From Affinundibacterium seohonense (GTDB lineage Bacteria; Pseudomonadota; Gammaproteobacteria; Burkholderiales; Burkholderiaceae_D), in the NCBI RefSeq assembly GCF_014284305.1, contig NZ_JACOFW010000003.1, forward strand, positions 233,431 to 297,430: a stretch of 64,000 nucleotides of DNA, written 5' to 3'. A model generated the notes under the pieces. That model did no database searches and had not been told where the DNA came from. It worked only from the letters and a program-made list of their open reading frames with translations. Below, one piece after another: positions 8,946 through 18,869 of this stretch (its first letter is position 1; every line of letters begins with the position of its first letter). Position numbers and translations under genes: made by a program.

Positions 8946-11900
8946 TTAGTTATATTCGATCTTCACGTTCGCTGGGCTTAGCCAATCACCGAGTTTTTTA
9001 CGCAGTTGGTCGTCAGGATTCACTCGCCAGGCATCCGACAAATACAACTCAGCCGCGGCTGTTTGATTTGCATAAGCAATCAACACTGGACAACCGTCAT
9101 TGTTCAAATGCGCTTGCAAAATCTCTGCGAGTTTTTTGGTATCCGCCTTAGCATCGAGCTTGACGCGCAAACCCTGTGAAAATTGTACCCGAGCCCGACC
9201 AATATCCATCACGCGCTCTGCGGTGATACGTAAGCCGCCATTGAATCGATCTTCGGACACTTTGCCCATCACAGCCAAGAATTCATCTTCTTTAAAAATA
9301 CCTTTGAATTCTTCCGCCAATTCGCCGTACACCGTTACTTCGACGACCGCCGTACCATCATCTAAAGTGACGATCAACAAACGTCCACGTTGCGTCATTT
9401 GCGTACGTAATCCGGCGATCACACCACCGATCAAGCGCAAGTCACGCGAAGGTTCTACTTTTGCCAAAGTCGTTTTAATAAACTGCCGCACTTCGGGCGC
9501 ATAGGCATCGAACAAGTGCCCAGACAAATAGAAACCGAGTGCCTGCTTCTCTTCCAGCAAACGCTGACGATCAGACCAATGCTCGGCCGTCACGTATTCT
9601 GGAGGTGGAATCATGTCATCATCGTCGCCGAATAAGCTGACCTGATTCGCTGAAGCTTCAGCCTGTTCTGCAACGGTCAAAGCAAAATCCACAGTCGCCA
9701 ATAACACCGCTCTATCTTGCTTTAAACAATCCATTGCGCCGGCACGTATCAAGGACTCGATGGTACGACGATTGACTTGGCGCTTATCGACGCGTTTGCA
9801 AAAATCAAATAGGTCGGTGAACGGTCCACCGTTTTTGCGCGCGGTGACGATGCTTTCAATCGCATTTTGACCAGAGCCTTTGACAGCCCCCAAACCATAA
9901 CGAATTTGCGTAGCCCTCTTACCAGTTTCGCCCACCGGCATGAAGCGATAATCGGATTGATTAATATCGGGTGCCAACATTTTTAGCTTGCAGATATCAA
10001 TCGCGTCTTCAACTAAGATTTTTACCTTATCGGTATCATCCATCGCGAGCGACATATTGGCTGCCATAAACGCTGCTGGGTGATGAGCTTTCAGATACGC
10101 GGTGTGATAGGACAAAAGTGCATACGCAGCAGCATGGGATTTATTAAAACCATAGCCCGCAAATTTTTCCATCAAGTCGAAAATCTCATCGGCCTTTTCT
10201 TGCGGCAAGCCATCCTTGGCGGCACCGTCGCGGAAAATCTGGCGATGCTCCGCCATCTCTTCGGCTTTCTTTTTACCCATCGCACGTCGCAACAAATCCG
10301 CGCCGCCAAGTGAGTAACCACCGACCACCTGCGCCATCTGCATAACCTGTTCCTGATAAACCATGATGCCGTAGGTTTCGGACAAAATACCTTCGGTACG
10401 TGGATCAGGATAATCAAATTTTTCGCCGTGCTTACGCTTACAGAAGTCAGGAATCAAATCCATAGGACCCGGGCGATATAAAGCCACCAGCGCAATAATG
10501 TCTTCAAAACGATCAGGACGCGCGTCTTTCAACATGCCTTGCATGCCGCGACTTTCTAGCTGGAAGACGGCGACAGTTTTCGCTTTGGTGAGGAGCTCGT
10601 AGGATGCTCTATCATCTAACGGCAATTTGGATAAATCAAAATCTGCCAGCGCTGGATCGAGCATTTTGATATAGCGCACGGCACGATCAAGAATCGTCAA
10701 CGTGGTCAAACCCAAAAAGTCGAACTTGACTAGACCAACAGCTTCAACGTCATCCTTATCGTATTGCGATACCACACCCGAATCGCCACCCTGCGTGTAG
10801 AGAGGACAGAAGTCGGTGAGCTTACCCGGCGCAATCAGAACACCACCGGCATGCATACCGATGTTACGGGTAATGCCTTCGACTTGTTGTGCTAAGTCGA
10901 GCAAAGTTTTAACTTCTTCTTCGTTCTCTTGACGTTCCGCCAGCAAGGGTTCTTCGACAATCGCTTCTGCAATCGTCACTTGTTTACCCGGCTTAAAGGG
11001 AATTAATTTAGATACGCCATCGCAAAACATGTAACCAAAATCGAGTACACGACCGACGTCACGAATCGCACCCTTGGCCGCCATAGTTCCGAATGTGGCA
11101 ATCTGCGATACTGCGTCTTTGCCATAGCGATCTTTCACGTACTGAATCACGCGGTCACGACCTTCCTGACAGAAATCAATATCAAAGTCGGGCATGGATA
11201 CGCGTTCTGGATTCAAGAAACGTTCGAACAGCAAGTTGTATTGCAACGGATCGAGATCGGTAATCAAGAGCGCATACGCAACCAAAGAACCCGCACCAGA
11301 ACCACGGCCTGGCCCAACTGGCACACCATTATTTTTCGCCCACTGAATAAAGTCCGCAACGATCAAGAAGTAACCGGGGAAACCCATTTTAATAATGGTG
11401 TCGGTTTCAAACTTCAAACGCGCTTCGTAACGCTCACGATTTTGTTCGCGCTTTTCTGGATTTGGGAAAAGATTTTCTAATCGGAATTCCAAACCGCGCT
11501 TGGCTTCGAACACCAGAAAATCATTGATGGTCATACCTTCAGGCGTAGGAAAATCCGGCAGTTTCGGCTTGCCGAGTTCTAATTTCAAATTGCAACGTTT
11601 AGCAATTTCCACCGAGTTCGCCAGCGCACCGGGAATATCAGCAAACAAAGTCAGCATTTCTTCGCGCGATTTAAAGCATTGCTGATCATTGAATTTTCGT
11701 GCGCGCCTGCCGTTTGCCAGCATTTCACCTTCGGCAATACAAGTCCTAGCTTCGTGCGCAGTGAAATCGTCTTTACTTAAAAATTGAATAGGATGCGTTG
11801 CAACCACAGGCAAATTCAGACGCTGCGCCAGCTTTACCGCTTGTTTGACATGCGGCTCCATATTTGGCTGACCGGCTCTTTGGATTTCGATATAAAAGTG

Positions 11901-12470
11901 ATTTGGAAAAATACTAGCCCAACGCTGCGCATTGCGTTCTGCCAACTCAAAATTACCATTATCGATCGCAATCCCGACATCACCAAAGTGCGCGCCGGAC
12001 AGGGCGATCAAACCTTGTTCTGTATCATTTTCAAACAGCTCTTGCAGCCATTCGAATTTAATCTCAGCGCGACCACGATGCTGATTTTCTAGCCAAGCTC
12101 TTGCAAGCAACTCGCACAAACGCAAATAGCCATGACGCGACTTCACTAATAACAATAGACGTGATGGTTTATCCCTGTCGTTATCATTAGTAATCCAGAC
12201 ATCACAACCAGCGACTGGCTTAATGCCTTTGCCGCGCGTTGCCTTATAAAACTTGACCAAGCCGAATAAATTACCTAAATCTGTCAATGCCAAGGCAGCC
12301 TGCTTGTCTTTGACAGCTGCTTTGACGACGTCATCTAAGCGGACCAGGCCATCAACAATGGAGTATTCAGAGTGCATCCGTAAATGCACAAACTGCGGAT
12401 AAGAAAAAACAGCGCCTGTTACAGGCGCCGGAAGAGAAGAGGAAGATGAGAGTGCGAGTTCTGTATTCAT
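8946..12470 (-). CDS. dnaE: DNA polymerase III subunit alpha
   Basis: The 1174-residue replicative polymerase of the DnaE1 type. The N-terminal PHP domain starts at about residue 25 (FVHLRMHSEYSIVDG). The palm carries GPGRGSGAGSLVAYAL and the catalytic PDFDIDFCQEGRD. The helix-hairpin-helix and OB-fold regions follow (about 880-1090), then a C-terminal tau-binding region. Full length for the family. It is the first gene of a tight minus-strand run with the O-antigen ligase and msbA, all apparently co-transcribed. Confidence 0.97.
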   Translation of the reverse strand: MNTELALSSSSSLPAPVTGAVFSYPQFVHLRMHSEYSIVDGLVRLDDVVKAAVKDKQAALALTDLGNLFGLVKFYKATRGKGIKPVAGCDVWITNDNDRDKPSRLLLLVKSRHGYLRLCELLARAWLENQHRGRAEIKFEWLQELFENDTEQGLIALSGAHFGDVGIAIDNGNFELAERNAQRWASIFPNHFYIEIQRAGQPNMEPHVKQAVKLAQRLNLPVVATHPIQFLSKDDFTAHEARTCIAEGEMLANGRRARKFNDQQCFKSREEMLTLFADIPGALANSVEIAKRCNLKLELGKPKLPDFPTPEGMTINDFLVFEAKRGLEFRLENLFPNPEKREQNRERYEARLKFETDTIIKMGFPGYFLIVADFIQWAKNNGVPVGPGRGSGAGSLVAYALLITDLDPLQYNLLFERFLNPERVSMPDFDIDFCQEGRDRVIQYVKDRYGKDAVSQIATFGTMAAKGAIRDVGRVLDFGYMFCDGVSKLIPFKPGKQVTIAEAIVEEPLLAERQENEEEVKTLLDLAQQVEGITRNIGMHAGGVLIAPGKLTDFCPLYTQGGDSGVVSQYDKDDVEAVGLVKFDFLGLTTLTILDRAVRYIKMLDPALADFDLSKLPLDDRASYELLTKAKTVAVFQLESRGMQGMLKDARPDRFEDIIALVALYRPGPMDLIPDFCKRKHGEKFDYPDPRTEGILSETYGIMVYQEQVMQMAQVVGGYSLGGADLLRRAMGKKKAEEMAEHRQIFRDGAAKDGLPQEKADEIFDLMEKFAGYGFNKSHAAAYALLSYHTAYLKAHHPAAFMAANMSLAMDDTDKVKILVEDAIDICKLKMLAPDINQSDYRFMPVGETGKRATQIRYGLGAVKGSGQNAIESIVTARKNGGPFTDLFDFCKRVDKRQVNRRTIESLIRAGAMDCLKQDRAVLLATVDFALTVAEQAEASANQVSLFGDDDDMIPPPEYVTAEHWSDRQRLLEEKQALGFYLSGHLFDAYAPEVRQFIKTTLAKVEPSRDLRLIGGVIAGLRTQMTQRGRLLIVTLDDGTAVVEVTVYGELAEEFKGIFKEDEFLAVMGKVSEDRFNGGLRITAERVMDIGRARVQFSQGLRVKLDAKADTKKLAEILQAHLNNDGCPVLIAYANQTAAAELYLSDAWRVNPDDQLRKKLGDWLSPANVKIEYN

Positions 12471-12619
12471 CTCGCTATTTTACCGTGTTGCCGCTTGCTT
12501 GGATGACAAACATGCGTTGACATTAGGGCAAAATTTTAGAAAGAAACACGTAGATTTGAATCTCGACGTATGACTTTTCCACTCAGGTAAAGCAATCAAT
12601 TAGTCATGTTGTATCATAT

Positions 12620-14032
12620 TTAATCCAGATATAAACGTTCGGTATTGAAAAAGACCCTATCTTCTTCATCGGCAATAGCAATTTCCAAATAACCCGTTTC
12701 AATTAATTCTTGCAAACCCAATAAAATTTTTTGTTCCGGCAAGTGCAAATGTCGCTGTGAAAAAAGCGCAATCACTTCTCGGACAGGTTTGCCCAATTCA
12801 CAAAACAACCAAAGATCATGCAACTCATTACTTTTTAGATGTATTGGTGCCTTGGCTAATTTTTGTTCAAAATAATGTGTTGCATGAATCGTTGCATCTC
12901 TAGAAATCGCAATCACGGCGCGTCGGCGCGCCCAAAAAACAGAATCTGGCCAACGTGTTTCGCGTTGATAATATTGCCACTGGGTTTGTAAATATTGTTT
13001 GAAGTCTTGTTCGATGGCATGCGAGTATGTTTTTAGCAATTCTCCATTGGAAAACAAACTATCAACCGCAATAAAAGCGCCATGCAAACCACTCGAAAGC
13101 GCACGCGGAATGCCCGCTGATGAAATTGGATCATAAGAGGCAACAGCATCCCCTACCGCGACCCAATCTTTACCACCGACTTCACGTAAATAAGAAGAAA
13201 AACAAGGGAAAGAACGTGGCTTATCTGTAAATACCAAACCTTTTACTAGCTGTCCCATAAATGGTAATTTTTTTAACAGCCCCTGCCAAACATCAGGATG
13301 ACAGACCTGCATTTTGTGCGCGATATCAGGATCGGTCATCAATACAACCGAAACCCGATTACCAGACATCGGTGCCAAATGCCACCAGCCATATTTGCAA
13401 GCTTCGACTTGATTTTCTATTTTTTGTTGAAACTCGTCCGAAATTTGCGCTACGCATGAGACTCCAATCAAGCGATCATGTACGGTCAAGGCAATATTAA
13501 GATTGGTGCGCATGATGCCGCGGCGACCTGAGGCATCAATAATGTACTTGCAAAGTATCGTATGCATGTGTTGATCATCCGATTTGATGTCAACCTGCCA
13601 ACCACCTTCGGCGCGTCGCACACAGGTAATAACCTGACTATTGCACCGCAGTCTTCCACCAAGTTTGACAAATTTACTGGCTAATAGCTTCTCAAACGCT
13701 AAACGATCGAGATGCCATCCGCTGCCATTTGGGGTGAACATATATCCTAATTGCCGCTGAGTCTCTTTACCCCATGTTACTTGACTATAAAATGGATTCA
13801 AATCCTGTGTTTGAGAAAAATTTTGCCAGACATCCAGGTATTCAATTGTTGAGCGAGCACCTGAAGACAGGGACTCACTATATTTATTTTCAGTGTAATC
13901 ACCACGCTCAATTAACATAACATCGACATCACCACGTTGAAGCAAGGCAATCCCGGCAGACATTCCCGACGGCCCACCACCAACAATCAACACATCGAGC
14001 GATTGAGGCTGGTCAGAACTGCGAATTTCCAT
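12620..14032 (-). CDS. FAD-dependent oxidoreductase, possibly LodB/QhpG-like peptide-modifying
   Basis: About 470 residues from the ATG at 14032 (AAGG upstream); a longer TTG-started frame reaches 14080. The N-terminal FAD site is DVLIVGGGPSGMSAG, and the second FAD motif is WVAVGDAVASYDPISSAGI. This places it in the p-hydroxybenzoate-hydroxylase/geranylgeranyl-reductase-like group that includes LodB and QhpG, flavoproteins that hydroxylate protein side chains. The last about 60 residues look like a small helical winged-helix/PqqD-like domain. No LodA-like oxidase is nearby. It is not a tryptophan halogenase, as the GWxWxIP motif is missing. Substrate unknown; a link to the adjacent peptide cluster is speculative. 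Confidence 0.7.
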   Translation of the reverse strand: MEIRSSDQPQSLDVLIVGGGPSGMSAGIALLQRGDVDVMLIERGDYTENKYSESLSSGARSTIEYLDVWQNFSQTQDLNPFYSQVTWGKETQRQLGYMFTPNGSGWHLDRLAFEKLLASKFVKLGGRLRCNSQVITCVRRAEGGWQVDIKSDDQHMHTILCKYIIDASGRRGIMRTNLNIALTVHDRLIGVSCVAQISDEFQQKIENQVEACKYGWWHLAPMSGNRVSVVLMTDPDIAHKMQVCHPDVWQGLLKKLPFMGQLVKGLVFTDKPRSFPCFSSYLREVGGKDWVAVGDAVASYDPISSAGIPRALSSGLHGAFIAVDSLFSNGELLKTYSHAIEQDFKQYLQTQWQYYQRETRWPDSVFWARRRAVIAISRDATIHATHYFEQKLAKAPIHLKSNELHDLWLFCELGKPVREVIALFSQRHLHLPEQKILLGLQELIETGYLEIAIADEEDRVFFNTERLYLD

Positions 14033-14382
14033 AATGTTGCCTTCGTCATCAAAGTGATTCACAGAAACCACAAAGATCAAATCCGGGTCTCTGCACTAAA
14101 CAAAGAAAGACATAAGCAGATAGTGTGCCAGCTTCTAGATGTGTAAAAAAATGTGGTTTTTATTGGAAAGGCATGAATTATGCTTACGTTCCCGCTAGAA
14201 TGCATGGGCGCCATGGAGGCTGTCTACAAAACGCATAGAAAATAATATAAAAAAGAGCATTTAAGTATCAATAAATTAACTTTGATGCAAACCACTAGCT
14301 AACGAAAATGTCATGTAAAATATTTTTTTACACGTAAGAAAATTAAAAAACCAATTAACCTCACTTTCTACGTAAAAGCCCA
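14033..14382. other. Divergent AT-rich intergenic region
   Basis: About 350 bp between the flavoprotein gene and the sigma-54 activator. It is markedly AT-rich from about 14230 to 14360 and probably carries both promoters. No ORF, RNA or clear sigma-54 (-24/-12) element was seen. Confidence 0.4.
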
Positions 14383-15963
14383 ATGTCTAACGCCGATTAC
14401 ACCATCACCTCTCCACTCGCATTGACCGCCGCGAATAGTCGTCCATTACTGGGTCTAACAATCGCATGGCACCCTGACCCGAGCAGAATAGGTGAGCAAT
14501 TTATTGGTAGCACCGAAACTGGCGAAATTGAACTAAGCCGGTTCTTGCCATCATTTCGCCACATTAATGGCGATCCTTTGCCCATAGGACATGGCGGTGT
14601 TTCGCGCGATCCATTGCGTATCGTTCGTAATAACGACGATGGAATCGCCCTTTGCCCCCCTAAGAGCCGTATGGTGGTCGAAGTCAATGGTGAAGAAATC
14701 CATGACCGCCGAGATCTGAGCGCCGAGCAAGTGAGTGAAGGTGTCATTATTGCGTTGGGACGGGCGGTTTTTATTTGTCTACATTGGATGCATTGTTTAC
14801 CCAAACATAATCCTGTCGACGGCTTCATCGGTGTTGGTAGCCATGCGATCTTCACTCGCGATTTAATACGTCTCGCCTCGACCAATGACAATACCGTGTT
14901 ATTGCTCGGTGAAACTGGGACGGGCAAAGAAGTCGCCGCACAAGCTGTCCATAATTTAAGTAAGCGTGCCAGTTTAAAAATGGTCTCTGTCAATATGGCT
15001 GCGCTTAACGAATCTTTAGCCGCGGCTGATTTATTTGGCGCTGCTAAAGGTGCCTATACCGGAGCGCAAAATAGCCGTGAGGGCTATTTCAGCGAAGCAC
15101 AAAATTCGACCTTATTTCTTGATGAAATCGGCAATACGCCTGCGATGGTGCAGCCTATGTTATTGCGGGTACTGGAAAATGGTGAGTACCGCCCGCTCGG
15201 CGCAACGCGTGATGCGCGTTCGACTGCAAGGCTAATCACGGCAACCGACCAAGACCTTTACCATACTAATTTTAATCACGCTTTGGTTCGTCGCTTAGAA
15301 AGCTTCATCATTCGTATTCCACCATTACGCGCACGACGGGAAGACATCGGACTATTAATTTGCCATTTATCCAAGCGCAACGATTTTGCGCAGATCAACT
15401 TAAGTTTGATCCCGCCCGGACTGATCAGCGACTTATTGAACTTTGAATGGCCAGGAAATATCCGGCAACTCAGCAATGTCATTAAACGAACGCTACTATC
15501 TTTGCAAATGGGCGAGTATCCACATCTAGCAAAAATGGTAGAGGCACAAAAGAACACCCACATTTCAAGTGCAGAGACCAGAAAAATGGCGACGTCACCT
15601 GCGCCAGCAATCGCATCCTCGTCGACGCCACACATATCGCCACCTTCGGCGCCCCTAGTAGAGTCTTCTAACATTGAACGTAAAAAATTGCGTGATTTAA
15701 CTGAGCAAGATGTGGTCGATGCGATGAACCGGCATGATTGGACGATTCAATATGCGGCAGACGATTTAGGGATTTCACGCCCATCGATGTATAAACTAAT
15801 TGAGGCAAACAATCAAATTCGCCGAATTGAACAAATTCCTGCCGAAGAAATCCGCCACCAACTGAATCTAGCCAATAATCAGGTAGAGCTATGTGCCGCT
15901 TACTTAAAAACCCCAAGCGAGGCATTGCGCAGACATTTAAAAGGATTAGGCTGGATTGCGTAA
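14383..15963 (+). CDS. Sigma-54-dependent activator with N-terminal FHA-like domain
   Basis: A 526-residue regulator. Residues about 30-145 resemble a forkhead-associated domain, which binds phosphothreonine. The AAA+ domain follows, with Walker A LLGETGTGKE near 175, GAYTGA (the sigma-54 contact loop, normally GAFTGA) near 222 and Walker B TLFLDEIG. A C-terminal Fis-type helix-turn-helix follows (DWTIQYAADDLGISRPSMYK, about 450-470). FHA-type enhancer-binding proteins usually pair with Ser/Thr kinases, and two kinase-like genes lie downstream. It probably responds to kinase signalling. No cognate -24/-12 promoter could be located by eye. Confidence 0.88.
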   Translation: MSNADYTITSPLALTAANSRPLLGLTIAWHPDPSRIGEQFIGSTETGEIELSRFLPSFRHINGDPLPIGHGGVSRDPLRIVRNNDDGIALCPPKSRMVVEVNGEEIHDRRDLSAEQVSEGVIIALGRAVFICLHWMHCLPKHNPVDGFIGVGSHAIFTRDLIRLASTNDNTVLLLGETGTGKEVAAQAVHNLSKRASLKMVSVNMAALNESLAAADLFGAAKGAYTGAQNSREGYFSEAQNSTLFLDEIGNTPAMVQPMLLRVLENGEYRPLGATRDARSTARLITATDQDLYHTNFNHALVRRLESFIIRIPPLRARREDIGLLICHLSKRNDFAQINLSLIPPGLISDLLNFEWPGNIRQLSNVIKRTLLSLQMGEYPHLAKMVEAQKNTHISSAETRKMATSPAPAIASSSTPHISPPSAPLVESSNIERKKLRDLTEQDVVDAMNRHDWTIQYAADDLGISRPSMYKLIEANNQIRRIEQIPAEEIRHQLNLANNQVELCAAYLKTPSEALRRHLKGLGWIA

Positions 15964-16012
15964 AGATAAGAAGGCGCAGTCAAAGAAACTCAGGTTGCAC
16001 AGCCTAGGTTCT

Positions 16013-16445
16013 TTAAGAAGTTGAGGATTTTTCAGGAACAGACCCAAGCAATACAGCAAGATCATCTGGCATACAAGGTCGTCCATTTTCATCGACCACA
16101 GCACCGAATACTTTGGCTATGCAAACTAACTTTTTGTTGGATTCAAGATGAATGAATTGATGAAATAAAAAACGTAGGCGTGAGATCCGTTCAATCCTGA
16201 CACTCACTTCGAATACATCACCGCTTACGAGTGAAGCTTTGTAATCAAGCTCAGAACGAAGTACCACAAAATTGATATGACGACGGGCAAAATCTGCGAA
16301 ATCGATGTTTAGTACTTTAAGATACTCATGTCGGGCATGCTCGCAATAATTAAAATAAACCGCATTATTGACCCCCCCCCTGATCACATTCATAATCGCG
16401 CACTTGCATAACGATACTGAAATTTTGTGGCAATTCGAATTCCAT
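16013..16445 (-). CDS. Hotdog-fold acyl-CoA thioesterase with reading frame broken at a G9 tract
   Basis: The intact C-terminal frame (16013-16393, 126 residues) begins at an unlikely ATG inside the family's first motif. The ATG at 16445, with GAGGAG seven bases upstream, encodes the expected N-terminus (MEFELPQNFSIVMQVRDYE). That frame runs into the nine-G tract at 16372-16380 and stops just beyond it. With eight or eleven G the two parts join into one 4-hydroxybenzoyl-CoA-thioesterase-like protein, with the motif VNNAVYFNYCEHARHEYLK. Either the tract is a phase-variable switch, the gene is a pseudogene, or the base count is wrong. Family call is secure. Confidence 0.8.
16372..16380 (-). repeat. 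Nine-G homopolymer inside the thioesterase gene
   Basis: Nine C on the plus strand (nine G in the coding sense). This slippage-prone tract sits exactly where the two thioesterase frames should join. Confidence 0.9.
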
Positions 16446-16502
16446 TAATCCACTCCTCATATCACTTTTGCATAAATGAACAGACCGTTCTGACACAAAA
16501 AT

Positions 16503-18701
16503 CTATTCATTACTCCGCAAGTACTTCGGATCCCGACGTAGATTCACCAATTCTGGCTCCGCTTCGATGAATTTGGCTGGATACGACAATGCCTTAGCTT
16601 TCGCAATTGCTGTTAATGCTTGTGTCCGCATATCGATCATTTCAAAACTGACGCCACCTCGAAATTGAATTTCCGCCTTATCTGGTGCGAGCTCGAGTGA
16701 TTTTTGAATATGCATTAAGGCCTCGGCATTATCGCCAAGCTTGGCAGAATACAGACCCATCAAAGATAACAGATCGGGATTATTTGGATTGTCTTTGACG
16801 CGGATCTGCAAAAGCCGTCTTGCCTTCTCATAAGCGTTCTTAACAACATCGGCTTTACCTGGCAACCAAGACACGGCTTCTGCTAATTTCGCCCACGCCA
16901 CATAGTCAGAAGGATTGCCATGGGTGCTCGCAACGGCATTTTCATACGCACTGGCAGCGCCCACATAATCCCCTTGCGAAAACAAGCTATGTCCAAGTGC
17001 ACGATACAACTCCGCACCCGGATTTTTTCGAATGCCCGTCTGTAGAAGTTGCACACTCTCATCTAATCGCTGCTGCCGCATAAAGATTTGCGACAATCCC
17101 AAATATCCGGCGGGGTTATCTTGTTTGATTTGCAAACTTAAGCCATAAGCCACCTCGGCTGCCTTGTAATCAGATTGCAAAACATAGATTTGCCCCAATT
17201 GAATCGCAAACATCCGCTCCGATGGAAATTGTTTCACCAATTGTTTCGCCATCTGCAAGGCTTCCTCCAAGCGCCTTGCTGCTATCAATAATTCCAACTT
17301 GACAGTCAAAGCTAAGACGTTGTTCGGATCAAGCGCCAGTGCTCTATCAATATCGCTAAATGCGGGAGAGAATTGTTCTTGCAGGCCCAATACCTTGGCA
17401 TTGGCGATATGACTTAAGGCTAAAAAATCATTGAAGGCAATCGCTTCCTTTGCCTTCAGTGCAGATTTCTGCAGCCAGTTTCCTGCCATGTCTTCATTCA
17501 GGTAACGATAGCTATACACCAACGATAAACCAGCAGCCGCAGCCGCATGACGCGGGGAATTTTCAGCCACAATGGAAAAGTGTCGCTCAGCACGATCCAG
17601 CATGTCAAAACGGTCAAAAAACGTTAAGGCCTCCATGCCCTTTTGCATTTCTTTGGTTTCGGAATACGGTGTCAGGGTTGCTTCCAGTTGCGGCCAATAT
17701 GGCTGTGAGTACCAAATGCCCAAACCTATGATCAAGCTCAACAGCAGCAGCAAAAGCAAGCGCCATTTCCGCAACAATTGAGTCCAGTTAAGTTTTTTTG
17801 GCACTGCTGGAATAGACTGATTCAACATCAAATTCAAAGCTGCGACATTGAAGGTTCCAGAATTGAGTGTAGGGGCGTCAATCGCCGCAACGCGAGCACA
17901 ATGTGCCGCGACTTCCTGCATGCTCGCTATACGCAGTTCAATCTGACGCGCGGTCATCGCACGCACTAAATGGCGAAGCACCTGCGGCAAATGATCAGGC
18001 CAAGGCCATTGATCCGAATTGGACTGTATCACCGCAGCCGCTAAAGCGAGTCCGGACAAGTTGGCAAATGGACGCGCGCCAGTCAGCAATTCATACAAAA
18101 TCACGCCCAAGGCATAAATATCTGAGCTGGGCCGCAGGCTAGCGCCGGTTAAGACCTCGGGCGCCATATAGGCAATCGTTCCTTGCGGATCGGATTGGAC
18201 TAAGGACGTGGTGGCATCACGATCGGCTTGAATTGCCAAACCAAAATCAAGAATTCTCACCACACCACTTGCTTCTTGCATCAAGTTTGAGGGCTTTAAA
18301 TCACCGTGCACCAAACCAGCAGAATGCGCTTCGTGCATCGCCTGCGCGACTTGCAAGATGATATCAATTACATGTGAAATACTAGGTGTCTGAGTTTCCA
18401 ACACCTGACGTAAAGTACGGCCTGGCACCAGCTCCATCACAATTGCCTGACCGTCTCCGGTCTGTTCCAGCGAGTGAACTTTGACAAAAGCCGCATGCTG
18501 CAACGATGCCGCCAGTCGAGCTTCCCTCATCAAATCGACGCCCGGCGTGACGTTTTTCAAGTATTTAATGGCGACTTGACGATGCAATTTAGCATCCCAA
18601 GCCTGATAGACATGCCCAAACCCACCCTCACCCAGGCTTTTACCTAGTTGGTAGTGCAATAATTGTTCAGCTTGAGTGGCATTGTCTTTAGGGAAGGACA
18701 T
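16503..18701 (-). CDS. Membrane Ser/Thr protein kinase with C-terminal TPR repeats, intact kinase
   Basis: A 732-residue protein. The kinase domain spans about residues 17-270, with glycine loop GEGGFG (24-29), Lys46 in VAIK, catalytic HGDLKPSN (Asp134), LDFG (Asp152) and GTIAYMAPE. All residues needed for activity are present. HGD in place of HRD makes it a non-RD kinase. A transmembrane helix near 312-332 is followed by an extracytoplasmic TPR region (about 350-720). It is paralogous to the protein at 24240-26432, and the pair brackets the lanthipeptide-like genes. A signalling role with the FHA activator at 14383 is inferred. Confidence 0.9.
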   Translation of the reverse strand: MSFPKDNATQAEQLLHYQLGKSLGEGGFGHVYQAWDAKLHRQVAIKYLKNVTPGVDLMREARLAASLQHAAFVKVHSLEQTGDGQAIVMELVPGRTLRQVLETQTPSISHVIDIILQVAQAMHEAHSAGLVHGDLKPSNLMQEASGVVRILDFGLAIQADRDATTSLVQSDPQGTIAYMAPEVLTGASLRPSSDIYALGVILYELLTGARPFANLSGLALAAAVIQSNSDQWPWPDHLPQVLRHLVRAMTARQIELRIASMQEVAAHCARVAAIDAPTLNSGTFNVAALNLMLNQSIPAVPKKLNWTQLLRKWRLLLLLLLSLIIGLGIWYSQPYWPQLEATLTPYSETKEMQKGMEALTFFDRFDMLDRAERHFSIVAENSPRHAAAAAGLSLVYSYRYLNEDMAGNWLQKSALKAKEAIAFNDFLALSHIANAKVLGLQEQFSPAFSDIDRALALDPNNVLALTVKLELLIAARRLEEALQMAKQLVKQFPSERMFAIQLGQIYVLQSDYKAAEVAYGLSLQIKQDNPAGYLGLSQIFMRQQRLDESVQLLQTGIRKNPGAELYRALGHSLFSQGDYVGAASAYENAVASTHGNPSDYVAWAKLAEAVSWLPGKADVVKNAYEKARRLLQIRVKDNPNNPDLLSLMGLYSAKLGDNAEALMHIQKSLELAPDKAEIQFRGGVSFEMIDMRTQALTAIAKAKALSYPAKFIEAEPELVNLRRDPKYLRSNE

Positions 18702-18869
18702 GAAATCAGATGCGAAAACCGGGTTAGTAAAATGCAGGGAGTATTCTAACTCGGTTTATCCGCTCCCACTATGGGCATTCTGTGGAAACTGATGAACTTC
18801 TCCTATTTTTACTTATAACATCACCTGCATCCAAACCACTTGAGTGAATTTCTCAGCGACGCATGCCTA

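Noticed and set aside
12620..14032. Tryptophan halogenase
   Set aside because: The FAD motifs fit the wider family, but the halogenase GWxWxIP motif is missing.
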